Below are positions 41,847 through 50,999 of a stretch of 64,000 nucleotides of DNA, piece after piece. This DNA comes from Streptomyces sp. NBC_01689. GTDB taxonomy: Bacteria; Actinomycetota; Actinomycetes; Streptomycetales; Streptomycetaceae. The notes below the pieces were generated by a model. The model searched no databases, had not been told where the DNA came from, and worked only from the letters and a program-made list of their open reading frames with translations. Positions within the stretch are counted from its first letter, which is position 1. Every line of letters begins with the position of its first letter. Made by a program: the position numbers and the translations under genes. The DNA is taken from the NCBI RefSeq assembly GCF_036250675.1, contig NZ_CP109592.1:3162001-3226000 (forward strand), in the 5' to 3' direction.

Positions 41847-43535
41847 ATGAGTTCCGCTCCCCGTGCACGACGACTGCGCCTCGGTCTGCCCCGGCGGGTC
41901 TTCTCGCAGGTCCTGCTGATGCAGGTGGCGATCGCCGCCGGGGTCGCCGTCCTCGCGACCGGCCTCTTCCTCGCGCCGCTGAGCGCCCAGCTCGACGACC
42001 AGGCCATGCGCCGCGCGCTCGCGATCGCGCAGGCCACCGCGGCCCAGCCCAGCATCGCCGAGGACCTGCAGACGTCGATCCCGTCGGTGAACGGTCCCGT
42101 ACAGACCGCGGCCGAGCGGATCCGTCGGGCCAGCGGGGCCGAGTACGTGGTGGTGATGAACACGCACGGCGTGCGCTGGTCGCACAAGGACATCACCCAG
42201 ATCGGCGGATTCGTCTCCACCGACCCCAGCCGGGCGCTGGCCGGCAAGGACATCATGGAGATCGACAGCGGCACGCTGGGGCGCTCGGCGCGCGGCAAGG
42301 TGCCGCTGCGCGACGTCCACGGGCACATCGTCGGCGCGGTCTCGGTCGGTATCGAGTACGACAGTGTGCGCGGCCGGCTCATGCACGCCATCCCGGGTCT
42401 CTTCGCCTACGCGGGCGGGGCGCTGGCCGTGGGGGCCTTCGCCGCGTACCTGCTCTCCCGGCGGGTCCAGCGGCAGACCCGTGACCTGGCCTTCTCCGAC
42501 ATCTCCGCGCTGCTCGCGGAGCGCGAGGCGATGCTCCACGGCATCCGGGAGGGCGTCGTCGCCCTGGACCGCACCGGCCGGATACGGCTCCTCAACGACG
42601 AGGCGCAGCGGCTGCTCGGACTCGGCGCGGCGGCCATCGGCGAACCGCTCGACGACGTGCTCGGGCCGGGCCGGACGACCGATGTGCTGGCCGGACGGGT
42701 CACCGGCACCGATCTGCTGACCGTGCGCGGTCAGCGCGTCCTGGTCGCCAACCGGATGCCGACCGACGACGGAGGCGCCGTGGCCACCCTGCGCGACCGC
42801 ACCGAGCTGGAGCAGCTCGGCCGTGAACTCGACTCCACCCACGGGCTGATCGACGCCCTGCGGGCCCAGGACCACGAGCACGCCAACCGGATGCACACCC
42901 TTCTGGGGCTGCTCGAACTGGAGATGTACGACGACGCCGTGGAGTTCGTCGGCGAGGTGGTCGGCGACCACCGGATCACCGCGGAACAGGTCACCGAGAA
43001 GGTCCACGATCCCCTGCTCGCGGCCCTGCTGGTCGGCAAGGCGACCGTCGCGGCCGAGCGCGGAGTGGCCTTGTGGATCTCGGACGGGAGCCTGCTGCCC
43101 GACCGGCTGGTCGACCCGCGCGGACTGGTCACCGTCGTCGGGAACCTCGTCGACAACGCGCTCGACGCCGTGGCCGGTACGCCCCACGCGCGCGTGGAGG
43201 TCGATCTGCGGGCCCGGGGCCGCACCGCCGTGCTGCGGGTACGGGACACCGGACCGGGCATCCCGGCGGAGCGGCGGGAGCTGATCTTCACGGACGGATG
43301 GTCCACCAAGGAGCCGCCCGCGCACGGGAAACGCGGGATCGGTCTCTCCCTGGTGAGCCGGTTCGCCGAGCGGCAGGGCGGCAGCGCGGAGGTGGCAGAG
43401 GCGAGCGGCGGGGGCGCGGAGTTCACGGTCGTGCTTCCGGAGGCGCTGACCGGGACGTTCACGGAATCGGAACCGGAACCGGCGCCGGAACCGGAACCCA
43501 CCGGTCCCGCCGCCGCGGGAGAGAGGACGCGATGA
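41847..43535 (+). CDS. CitA/DcuS-type sensor histidine kinase
   Basis: A 562-residue membrane kinase for organic-acid-type signals. TM1 at about 21-43, an extracytoplasmic PAS-like domain (about 45-180), TM2 at about 183-203, a cytoplasmic PAS (about 215-315), then the SpoB-type dimerisation helix with phospho-His343 in RAQDHEHANRMH. The ATPase domain (about 400-530) has NLVDNALDAV, DTGPGIPAE and GIGLSLVSRF. The Glu/Pro tail (ESEPEPAPEPEP) is low complexity. Coupled to the regulator by ATGA overlap. Ligand unknown; citrate or C4-dicarboxylate is the family expectation. Confidence 0.93.
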   Translation: MSSAPRARRLRLGLPRRVFSQVLLMQVAIAAGVAVLATGLFLAPLSAQLDDQAMRRALAIAQATAAQPSIAEDLQTSIPSVNGPVQTAAERIRRASGAEYVVVMNTHGVRWSHKDITQIGGFVSTDPSRALAGKDIMEIDSGTLGRSARGKVPLRDVHGHIVGAVSVGIEYDSVRGRLMHAIPGLFAYAGGALAVGAFAAYLLSRRVQRQTRDLAFSDISALLAEREAMLHGIREGVVALDRTGRIRLLNDEAQRLLGLGAAAIGEPLDDVLGPGRTTDVLAGRVTGTDLLTVRGQRVLVANRMPTDDGGAVATLRDRTELEQLGRELDSTHGLIDALRAQDHEHANRMHTLLGLLELEMYDDAVEFVGEVVGDHRITAEQVTEKVHDPLLAALLVGKATVAAERGVALWISDGSLLPDRLVDPRGLVTVVGNLVDNALDAVAGTPHARVEVDLRARGRTAVLRVRDTGPGIPAERRELIFTDGWSTKEPPAHGKRGIGLSLVSRFAERQGGSAEVAEASGGGAEFTVVLPEALTGTFTESEPEPAPEPEPTGPAAAGERTR

Positions 43536-44209
43536 TCGAGGTGCTGGTCGTGGACGACGACACCCGGGTCGCCCGGGTCAACGCCGCCTACGTCGGAAAG
43601 GTGCCCGGCTTCCGCGTCGTGGGCGAGGCGCACAGCGCCACCGAGGCACTGTGCCTCATGGAGACGCTGCCGCACCTCGACCTGGTCCTCCTGGACCACC
43701 ACCTGCCCGACGAGACGGGGCTGACGGTCGTCCGGGAGATGCGGCGTCGCGGCCGCCCGGCCGACGTCATCATGGTGACCGCCGCCCGTGACATCTCGAC
43801 CGTGCAGGCGGCCTTGCGACTGGGCGCGTTGCAGTACCTGGTCAAGCCGTTCGGCTTCGCGGGCCTGCGCGCCAAGCTGGAGGCGTACGCGGATCTGCGC
43901 CGCACCCTCGACGGTGGCGGCGAGGCCGAACAGGCCCAGGTGGACCGGATCTTCGGCGCCCTGTCGGCGACCGCCGAGCCGGTCCTGCCGAAGGGGCACT
44001 CCCCCACGGCCGAGCTCGTACGCCGCGCCCTGTTCGACGCCGAGGAGCCGCTGTCGGCCCAGGAGATCGCCGAGGGGACCGGACTGAGCCGGCAGACCGC
44101 CCAGCGCTATCTGAAGCTCCTGGAGCGGGCCGGCCGGGCCCACCTGTCCCTCAGGTACGGCGACGCGGGCCGCCCGGAGCATCGCTATGTCTGGGCGACC
44201 CGCGTGTGA
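43532..44209 (+). CDS. CitB/DcuR-type response regulator
   Basis: Partner of the CitA-type kinase, 225 residues. Receiver with DDD (8-10), phospho-Asp in LDLVLLDHHLP near 54, Lys in LVKPFGF near 105. The C-terminal helix-turn-helix (about 165-215) reads LSAQEIAEGTGLSRQTAQRYL, followed by LRYGDAGRPEHRYVW, the streptomycete CitB-class ending. Paralogous to the orphan regulator at 47323. It may control the adjacent ABC importer, but this is inferred from position only. Confidence 0.94.
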   Translation: MIEVLVVDDDTRVARVNAAYVGKVPGFRVVGEAHSATEALCLMETLPHLDLVLLDHHLPDETGLTVVREMRRRGRPADVIMVTAARDISTVQAALRLGALQYLVKPFGFAGLRAKLEAYADLRRTLDGGGEAEQAQVDRIFGALSATAEPVLPKGHSPTAELVRRALFDAEEPLSAQEIAEGTGLSRQTAQRYLKLLERAGRAHLSLRYGDAGRPEHRYVWATRV

Positions 44210-44257
44210 GGTCAGGACGGAGGCGGCCGGGGCACAGCGCCGTGCGCCTCGGACCGG

Positions 44258-45319
44258 TCAGCCGGTGGCCTTCTTCACGAACTCCGTGGTGAAGGTCTTG
44301 CCCAGATCCACCTTGACGTTCTTGAAGTTGGGGTTGAACGCCTTGAGCACCTTCTCGACGGTCTCGGGTCCGCCCTCGGGCATCACCCCGTCCTTGGTGA
44401 ACATCGGCAGGGTGCTCTGGATGGCGGTGGCGTAGAGCTTCTTGTCGCCCTGCGAGTAGTCGGCGGGCATCTTGGCGGCGATCTCGGACGCGCTGTGCGT
44501 GGACATCCACGCGAGCGTCTTCACGAAGGCGTTGGCCAGCTTCTGGACCGTCTCCTTGTGACCGTTCACCCAGTCCGTCTGCATGTAGAGGCTGGACGAG
44601 GGGTACGGGCCGCCGAACGCCTCCGTCGAACCCTGCGGTGTGCGCATGTCGATGAGCACCTTGCCCAGGCCCTTCTGCAGGACCGTGGCGACCGTCGGGT
44701 CCGTCGTCATGCCGCCGTCGATCGCGCCCTTCTGGAGCGCGGAGATGAAGGTCGGCCCGGCGCCGACGGCGACCGGTGAGAAGTCGCTGACCTTCACGCC
44801 GTTCTTGACCGCCAGGTACTTGGTGAGGAAGTCGGTGGAGGAGCCGAGTCCCGTGATGCCGAGCTTCCTGCCCTTGAAGTCCTTGGGCGACGTGATGTCG
44901 TCCGCGCGCTTGGAGGAGACCAGCTCCACCTCGCCGGGCGCGTGCGAGAACTGCACGACGGACTCGACGGACTTGCCCTTGGTCTGCAGGTCGAGGGTGT
45001 GGTCGTAGAAGCCGACGGCCCCCTGGACCTGACCGGAGACGAGCGCGGTCTCCGCCTGCACACCGGCCGGCTCGCTGAGGAGTTCGACGTCGAGGCCCTG
45101 CTCGCCGAAGTAGCCGAGCCGCTGGGTGAGCATCGCCGGCATGTAGATGACCTTGTCCAGGCCGCCCACCATGATCTTGACGTGCTCCCCCTTGCCGCCC
45201 CCCGCGTCGCTGCCGCTGTCGGCGGTGGAGGAGGCCGCGTCGTTGGCGCAGGCGGTGAGGGAGGAGAGGGCGAGCAGACCGGCTGCTGCCAGCGCGGAGT
45301 ATCTGGCGGTCTTGCGCAT
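44258..45319 (-). CDS. ABC importer substrate-binding lipoprotein (NitT/TauT, NMT1-like)
   Basis: Extracytoplasmic solute receptor, 353 residues. Lipoprotein signal with lipobox LTAC (Cys near 24; LLALSSLTACAN). The NMT1/SsuA-like body starts with VKIMVGGLDKVIYMPAML and includes GVQAETALVSGQVQGAVGFY (near 110) and GLGSSTDFLTKYLA (near 170). Likely binds a sulfonate, nitrate, thiamine-precursor or similar small anion; the family cannot be resolved by eye. AAGGA precedes the start. Third gene of the ATPase-permease-receptor operon (161-base gap before it). Confidence 0.92.
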   Translation of the reverse strand: MRKTARYSALAAAGLLALSSLTACANDAASSTADSGSDAGGGKGEHVKIMVGGLDKVIYMPAMLTQRLGYFGEQGLDVELLSEPAGVQAETALVSGQVQGAVGFYDHTLDLQTKGKSVESVVQFSHAPGEVELVSSKRADDITSPKDFKGRKLGITGLGSSTDFLTKYLAVKNGVKVSDFSPVAVGAGPTFISALQKGAIDGGMTTDPTVATVLQKGLGKVLIDMRTPQGSTEAFGGPYPSSSLYMQTDWVNGHKETVQKLANAFVKTLAWMSTHSASEIAAKMPADYSQGDKKLYATAIQSTLPMFTKDGVMPEGGPETVEKVLKAFNPNFKNVKVDLGKTFTTEFVKKATG

Positions 45320-45480
45320 GTTGGGTCACGTCCTTGTGAGAAGGCGGTGCGGGCGGGACGGGTGTCGTGGAGGAGGCGCCGGCGAAACAGCCGGCCTCCG
45401 GGGAGGGGCGGCGCGCGCGGCCGGGTGGATGGCACCGACCGGGCGGTCGGGGTACCGGCCGTCGTCGCGCTCCGGAACGG

Positions 45481-46356
45481 TCAGCTCTCGGAGTCCGACG
45501 GCTTCCAGCGGAAGATGCGGCGCTCGGCGAAGGTGAGCAGTCCCTCGGCCAGCAGGGCGACCACGGCGAGGATGACCATCGCGGCGTACACACCGGCCGC
45601 GTTGAAGGTGCCCTGTGACTGGGCGACGAGCAGACCGATGCCCTTGGTGGCGCCGATGTACTCCCCGACGATCGCGCCGATGAGCGCGAAGCCGAAGCTG
45701 ACATGAAGGCTGGTGAAGATCCACGAGGTGGCGGACGGGATGACGACCTGAAGCGTCACCCGGCGGTCGCTGGCGCCGAGGATCCGGGCGTTGGCGACCA
45801 GATTGCGGTCGACCTCACGGGCGCCCTGGAACGCGTTGAAGAAGACCGGGAAGAACACCAGGACCACCGCGGAGGCGATCTTGGAGGCGGGACCGAGTCC
45901 GAACCAGATCACGAAGATCGGGGCCAGCACGATCCTCGGTATGGAGTTGAGCACCTTGATGTATGGACCAAGGACATCGGCGAGGAAGGCGATCCGGCCC
46001 AGCGCGATCCCGAAGACCACACCGGACACCACACCGATGATCCAGCCGAGCAGCGCTTCGTGGAGCGTGAACCAGATCTGTTCGCCGAGCGAACCGAGCG
46101 CGGTCCCGTGGGTCGTCCAGGTGTAGATCTGGTCCCAGATCTTCGACGGCATCGAGAAGTTGAACGGATCGATGATCTCGGCCCGCGCGAACACCTCCCA
46201 CAGACCGAGCACGGCGACCAGGAGCACCGCGCGGGCGGCGGCGACGATCAACCGTCGTCTGCGGGCGGCCAGGGCCCGTGAGTGGGCGCGTCCGGGCTTG
46301 GCCGACGCGTGGTCGGCCGGGGCCGCGACGGTCTCGGGCATGAGGTCAGGCGACAT
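45481..46356 (-). CDS. ABC transporter permease (TauC/SsuC type)
   Basis: A 291-residue inner-membrane permease. ATG 46356 chosen with GAGGGG eight bases upstream; it overlaps the ATPase end by 11 bases. About six membrane helices; the EAA loop reads AREVDRNLVANARILGASDRRVTLQVVIP (near 185-215), contacting the ATPase. N-terminal Arg/Ala-rich cytoplasmic tail. Works with the lipoprotein and ATPase of this operon. Substrate unknown. Confidence 0.94.
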   Translation of the reverse strand: MSPDLMPETVAAPADHASAKPGRAHSRALAARRRRLIVAAARAVLLVAVLGLWEVFARAEIIDPFNFSMPSKIWDQIYTWTTHGTALGSLGEQIWFTLHEALLGWIIGVVSGVVFGIALGRIAFLADVLGPYIKVLNSIPRIVLAPIFVIWFGLGPASKIASAVVLVFFPVFFNAFQGAREVDRNLVANARILGASDRRVTLQVVIPSATSWIFTSLHVSFGFALIGAIVGEYIGATKGIGLLVAQSQGTFNAAGVYAAMVILAVVALLAEGLLTFAERRIFRWKPSDSES

Positions 46357-47161
46357 CGGCCGCACCCCTCTCGCGCGTGATGCGGACCTCTTCGCCGAGC
46401 GACTCCCAGATCTCGCGGTAGATCTCGATGAACCGCGGCTCCAGCCGTACCGCTTCCACCTTGCGCGGCCGCGGCAGGTCGATGTCGAAGATCTGCTTCA
46501 CGGTGGCCGGGCCCGCCGTCATCACGACGACCTTGTCGGCGAGCGCGATGGACTCCTCCAGGTCGTGGGTGACGAAGACGACCGAGGCGCCCGTGCCCTC
46601 CCACAGCTCCAGAAGTTCGTCCGACATCAGGGCCCTGGTCTGCACGTCGAGTGCCGAGAACGGCTCGTCCATCAGCAGGATCTCGGGGTCGTTGACGAAG
46701 GTCGCGGCGAGCGCGACACGCTTGCGCTGACCGCCGGAGAGCTGGTGCGGGTAGCGGTCCTCGAAGGCCGCGAGTCCGACCCTGGCCAGCCATTCGCGGG
46801 CCCGCTGCTTCGCCTCCGCCTTGGGGACCCCGCGGAAGCGCGGGCCGGCCATGACGTTCGACAGGACCGTACGCCACGGGAAGGTGGCGTCCTGCTGGAA
46901 GACGAATCCGACCTTGTCGCCGACCCCCTCGACCGGCGCGCCCGCCACCAGGACCTCGCCCTCGGTGGGCTCCTCCAGGCCGCTCACCAGGGTCAGCGTG
47001 GTCGACTTCCCACAGCCCGTGGGACCGACGACGGCCACGAACTCGCCACGTCCGACGGTCAGGTCCAGTTCCCTGACCGCCGTGTGCAGACCCCCTGACG
47101 GGGTCTTGAAGATCTTGCTGGCGCCCCGCAGCTCGATGGCGGGGCTGGTGTCTGCGCTCAT
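46346..47161 (-). CDS. ABC transporter ATP-binding protein (TauB/SsuB type)
   Basis: Energy-coupling ATPase of the importer, 271 residues from ATG 47161. All motifs are intact: Walker A GPTGCGKST near 47, Q-loop VFQQDATFPWRTV near 90, signature LSGGQRKRVALA near 145, Walker B ILLMDEPFSALD near 170, H-loop VFVTHDLEE near 200. This contrasts with the degenerate homologue at 3089. First gene of the operon and divergent from the orphan regulator at 47323, with operator-like inverted repeats between. Confidence 0.96.
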   Translation of the reverse strand: MSADTSPAIELRGASKIFKTPSGGLHTAVRELDLTVGRGEFVAVVGPTGCGKSTTLTLVSGLEEPTEGEVLVAGAPVEGVGDKVGFVFQQDATFPWRTVLSNVMAGPRFRGVPKAEAKQRAREWLARVGLAAFEDRYPHQLSGGQRKRVALAATFVNDPEILLMDEPFSALDVQTRALMSDELLELWEGTGASVVFVTHDLEESIALADKVVVMTAGPATVKQIFDIDLPRPRKVEAVRLEPRFIEIYREIWESLGEEVRITRERGAADVA

Positions 47162-47210
47162 GGGTCCGGACGGTAGGTGTGGCGCGGGCCACAGCGTCAG
47201 TCTTCTGGGC

Positions 47211-47269
47211 GCAAGGAATTCTTCTGCTTGCAAGAGTCTGTTGTGCTCGTTTTGCTCGCGCTACAACAG
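47211..47269. promoter_or_regulatory. inverted repeats between ABC operon and orphan regulator
   Basis: The 161-base divergent region contains GCAAG (47211-47215) paired with CTTGC (47227-47231), the palindrome CTTGCAAG (47227-47234), and CTGTTGT (47238-47244) paired with ACAACAG (47263-47269). Suitable operators for the orphan CitB-type regulator. Confidence 0.55.
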
Positions 47270-47322
47270 CGGAGCCGAAACACGGGCTCAACGCTCGCCA
47301 GGCCTGGGGAGAAAGAGGCCCG

Positions 47323-48015
47323 ATGATTGACGTCCTGGTCGTGGACGACGACTTCCGCGTCGCTGAGATCAACGCGAAGTACGTGGGGAAGGTTCCCGGA
47401 TTCCGGGTGGCCGCCCGCGCGCACAGCGCCGCCCAGGCCCTGACCGCCGTGGAGCGCGCGCCCGTCGACCTGGTCCTGCTCGACCACTATCTGCCCGACC
47501 GGACGGGGCTCGAACTCGTCCACCACATGCGCGAACAGGGACACGGCAGCGACGTCATCATGATCACCGCGGCGAGCGACGTGATGACCGTGCGGGCCGC
47601 GATGCGGCTGGGCGCCCTGCACTATCTGGTCAAACCGTTCACCTTCGCCGCGCTGCGCACCCGCCTCGACTCGTACGCCGCCCTGCGCCGCACCGTCGAC
47701 CGGGTGGGCGGGCGCGGTGTGGCAGGGCAGGACCAGGTCGACCGGATCTTCGGCGCCCTGCGTACCGCGCCCGCGCCGCTGTCGCCCGGACTGCCCCGGG
47801 GGCACTCGGAGCCGACGACCGACCTGATCTGCGGTGTGCTGCACCGCTCCGGCCGGCCGTTGTCGGCCCACGAGGTGGCCGCCGAGACCGGCCTCAGCCG
47901 CTCCACCGCCCAGCGCTATCTGCGCCATCTCGAACAGGCGGGACGCCTGCGCCTGTCGCTCAGGTACGGCGACACCGGACGCCCGGAACACCGGTACGCG
48001 TGGGTGGCGCCCTGA
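47323..48015 (+). CDS. orphan CitB-type response regulator
   Basis: A 230-residue regulator closely similar to the one at 43532 (shared YVGKVPGFRV, LVLLDH-x-LPD, LVKPF). Phospho-Asp in VDLVLLDHYLP near 54 and the acidic triad DDD are intact. C-terminal helix-turn-helix LSAHEVAAETGLSRSTAQRYL. Start ATG 47323 has GAAAGAGG upstream. No kinase gene adjoins it, so it may take phosphate from the CitA-type kinase 4 kb away, or from another. Divergent from the ABC operon, which it may control. Confidence 0.93.
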   Translation: MIDVLVVDDDFRVAEINAKYVGKVPGFRVAARAHSAAQALTAVERAPVDLVLLDHYLPDRTGLELVHHMREQGHGSDVIMITAASDVMTVRAAMRLGALHYLVKPFTFAALRTRLDSYAALRRTVDRVGGRGVAGQDQVDRIFGALRTAPAPLSPGLPRGHSEPTTDLICGVLHRSGRPLSAHEVAAETGLSRSTAQRYLRHLEQAGRLRLSLRYGDTGRPEHRYAWVAP

Positions 48016-48133
48016 GACCTGCCCTGTCCCGCCCGCTCCGTCCGCGCGGCCCACACGCCGCTGGGGGCGTGCGGGAGATTCCCGACCGCCATGAACTCCC
48101 GTGGTCGGGTACGCCCCCGGGGTGCCCGAGCCG

Positions 48134-49726
48134 TCAGACCGCCCCGGCACCCGTCAGCGACCGCACCTCGGTCTCCGCGTGCTTGGCCTCGTCCGGGGGC
48201 TCGGCGGAGGTGACCGTGCCCAGCCAGCCCGCGAGGAAGCCGAGCGGGATCGACACCAGGCCGGGGTTCTGCAGGGGGAAGTACTGGAAGTCCACGCCGG
48301 GGAACAGGGAGTCGGGGCTGCCCGACACCACCGGCGACAACAGCACGAGCGCCAACGCGGGCACCAGCCCTCCGTATACGGCCCACACCGCGCCACGGGT
48401 CGTGAAATTCCGCCAGAACAGGGAGTACATCAGCACCGGAAGGTTCGCGGACGCCGCCACGGCGAAGGCGAGACCCACCAGGAACGCCACGTTCAGGTCC
48501 CGGGCGACCAGTCCGAGCGCGATCGCGACGACCCCGATACCCACGGCCGCGGCGCGCGCCACCGCGACCTCGCTGCGCACCTTCGCGTGCCGGCGTCGCA
48601 GCGAGGCGTACAGGTCGTGCGCCACGGACGCGGAGGACGCCAGGGTGATGCCGGCGACGACCGCGAGGATCGTGGCGAAGGCGACCGCCGCCACCACCGC
48701 GAACAGCACCGTGCCGCCGGTCGAGTCGGGGCCGCCGCCCAGGTCCAGCGCGAGCAGCGGAACCGCCGTGTTCCCCGCCGCGTTCGACTCCCGCACCGCC
48801 TTCGGTCCGACGATCGCCGCCGCTCCGAAGCCCAGCACGATCGTCATCAGGTAGAAGCCCCCGATGAGCCCGATGGCCCAGACCACCGAGCGCCGTGCGG
48901 CCCGCGCGGTCGGCACGGTGTAGAAGCGCGAGAGGATGTGCGGCAGACCGGCCGTGCCGAGCACCAGCGCCAGGCCCAGGCTGATGAAGTCGAGACGCGC
49001 CGTCCAGTCCCCGCCGTACTTCAGACCGGGCACGAGAAACGCGTCGCCGTGCCCACTGCGCCCGGCGGCCGAGAGCAGCAGCTGGTTGAAGTCGCCGTGG
49101 AAACGCACCAGGACGAGCACGGTCAGCGCGACGGCTCCGCCCATCAGCAGGACCGCCTTGACGATCTGGATCCATGTGGTGGCCCGCATCCCGCCCAGCG
49201 ACACATAGATCACCATGAGCGCGCCGACGCCGATGACCGTCCAGTTCCGCGCCGCGTCGCTCGTGCCGCCCAGCAGCAGGGCGACCAGACTGCCGGCGCC
49301 CACCATCTGCGCCACCAGGTACAGGACGGACACCGTCACCGAGGCCGTACCGGCCGCGATCCGCACGGGCCGCTCGCTCATCCGCGCCGCGACCACGTCG
49401 GCGAGCGTGAACCGCCCGCAGTTGCGCACCAGTTCGGCGACCAGGAAGAGGACGACGAGCCAGGCGACGAAGAATCCCACGACGTACAGCAGTCCGTCGT
49501 AACCGTAGAGCGCGATGAGTCCGGTGACCCCGAGGAAGGACGCCGCCGAAATATAATCACCAGAAATGGCAAAACCATTCTCCATTGATGAGAACAGTCG
49601 CCCTCCGGCGTAGAACTCCTCCGCCGAACCGTGCCGGTTGCGACTCACCCAGGTCGTGATCGCCAGGGTCACCGCCACGAACACACTGAACAGCAGCAGC
49701 GCCAACGTCTGATGGTTGCCGGTCAC
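48134..49726 (-). CDS. sodium/solute symporter (ActP acetate-type)
   Basis: A 530-residue SSS-family transporter with about 13 membrane helices. Signatures: FAISGDYISAASFLGVTGLIA near 52-72 and GLPHILSRFYTVPTARAARRS near 255-275, characteristic of ActP-like cation/acetate symporters. Preceded by a DUF485 gene, as actP is by yjcH in E. coli, overlapping by four bases (GTGA). Import of acetate or another small monocarboxylate is likely; exact substrate not proven. Confidence 0.93.
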   Translation of the reverse strand: MTGNHQTLALLLFSVFVAVTLAITTWVSRNRHGSAEEFYAGGRLFSSMENGFAISGDYISAASFLGVTGLIALYGYDGLLYVVGFFVAWLVVLFLVAELVRNCGRFTLADVVAARMSERPVRIAAGTASVTVSVLYLVAQMVGAGSLVALLLGGTSDAARNWTVIGVGALMVIYVSLGGMRATTWIQIVKAVLLMGGAVALTVLVLVRFHGDFNQLLLSAAGRSGHGDAFLVPGLKYGGDWTARLDFISLGLALVLGTAGLPHILSRFYTVPTARAARRSVVWAIGLIGGFYLMTIVLGFGAAAIVGPKAVRESNAAGNTAVPLLALDLGGGPDSTGGTVLFAVVAAVAFATILAVVAGITLASSASVAHDLYASLRRRHAKVRSEVAVARAAAVGIGVVAIALGLVARDLNVAFLVGLAFAVAASANLPVLMYSLFWRNFTTRGAVWAVYGGLVPALALVLLSPVVSGSPDSLFPGVDFQYFPLQNPGLVSIPLGFLAGWLGTVTSAEPPDEAKHAETEVRSLTGAGAV

Positions 49727-50211
49727 CGCTCGGCCCCTGTGACGTTGCGCGTCAACTCCTGCGTGTCCCAGCGCAGTTCGAGAGCCGCTCGGTCCCGGCG
49801 CAGTCGCGCGTGCCGCGCGTACGCCCAGGTGAGCACGAAGGTGGTGAGGAACTGCCCGAGCCCCGCGACCATGCCCACGTTCACCGCGCCCGCGACCGAC
49901 CGGGCCATGAACCCGGGCGCGGCCGTCGCCGTCACCACATAGCCGACGTACCAGGTGAAGAACACGGCGAAGGCCGGCACCACGAACCTCCGGTACCGGC
50001 CGCGCACCTCCTGGAAGGCCGCGCTGCGCTGCACCGTCAGATAGACCTCGGCCGCCCCGCCCGTGCGGCCTGTCTGCCCCTGGCGCGCGTGCGGGACGAC
50101 GGGCGCGGGCGCCCCCGTACCGTCCAACTCGCCCCAGTCGGAGGCGAGCGCGTCATACCAGGGGTCGTCGAACCGGACCTCCCCCGTGTCGCGGCCGTCG
50201 TGCTTCTCCAC
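49723..50211 (-). CDS. DUF485 membrane protein (YjcH-like)
   Basis: A 162-residue protein from the GTG at 50211 with AAGGAGAG upstream. N-terminal about 60 residues are polar (DDPWYDALASDWGEL), then the DUF485 domain with RYRRFVVPAFAVFFTWYVGYVV and VGMVAGLGQFLTTFVLTWAYARHA, two membrane helices. Found with SSS-type acetate symporters, probably as an accessory membrane protein. Operon start of the symporter unit. Confidence 0.88.
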   Translation of the reverse strand: MEKHDGRDTGEVRFDDPWYDALASDWGELDGTGAPAPVVPHARQGQTGRTGGAAEVYLTVQRSAAFQEVRGRYRRFVVPAFAVFFTWYVGYVVTATAAPGFMARSVAGAVNVGMVAGLGQFLTTFVLTWAYARHARLRRDRAALELRWDTQELTRNVTGAER

Positions 50212-50315
50212 CGAACTCTCCTTGTCCGCGGCCCGTTTCGGCCGCGTACCCAAGGATGTACAGATCGGGAAGATCCCGGACTCTTCTACCCACCCGCTTC
50301 ACCCCATCAGGTGAC

Positions 50316-50999
50316 TCAATTCACCGGTGGCCGGACGAGACCCTTCCCATAGGCGTAACGCACCGCCTGGGCACGGTCCTTGAGGCCCGTCTTGGCGAAG
50401 AGATTGTTGATGTGGGTCTTCACCGTGGCCGTGGAGACGTGCAGCTTGCGGGCGATCTCCTGGTTGGTGAGACCCTCGGCGATGAGCAGCAGCACCTCCG
50501 TCTCGCGCGCGGTGAGTCCGTCCGGCGGCTCCACCGGTGCGGGCGACGGCGCCTCCGGCTGCGACAGCCTTTCCAGCAGGCGCCGTTGGACGCTCGGTGA
50601 GAGTCCCGCGTTGCCGGACAGCACACTCTCCACAGCGCGCACGATCTCGTCACCGCCCGCGTCCTTGGTGAGGTATCCGCGGGCTCCGGCCCTGAGCGCG
50701 GGGAACAGCGACTCGTCGTCCGCGTACGTGGTGAGCACGACGACCTGGGTCCCGGGATGCTCGGTACGGATGCGCCGGGTCGCCTCGACGCCGTCGCAGC
50801 GAGGCATGCGCAGGTCCATCAGCACGACGTCCGGGGCGAGTTCGGCGACGAGCGCCACGGCCTCCTCCCCGTCCCCCGCCGATCCCACGACCTCGATCCC
50901 CGGCAGCAGTCCCAGGAGCATCACGATGCCCTCGCGTACCACGGTCTGGTCGTCCGCCACCACGACCCGGGCCGCCTTCCCGGCCTCTCCCGTCGTCAT
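50316..50999 (-). CDS. NarL/LuxR-type response regulator
   Basis: A 227-residue regulator. Receiver: ADDQ near 15, phospho-Asp in PDVVLMDLRMPRCDG near 60, Lys in YLTKDAGG near 110. C-terminal LuxR helix-turn-helix at about 160-220 (LTAREVEVLLLIAEGLTNQEIA, written in the sequence as LTARETEVLLLIAEGLTNQEI). Coupled to its kinase by an ATGA overlap. Target unknown. Confidence 0.94.
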   Translation of the reverse strand: MTTGEAGKAARVVVADDQTVVREGIVMLLGLLPGIEVVGSAGDGEEAVALVAELAPDVVLMDLRMPRCDGVEATRRIRTEHPGTQVVVLTTYADDESLFPALRAGARGYLTKDAGGDEIVRAVESVLSGNAGLSPSVQRRLLERLSQPEAPSPAPVEPPDGLTARETEVLLLIAEGLTNQEIARKLHVSTATVKTHINNLFAKTGLKDRAQAVRYAYGKGLVRPPVN

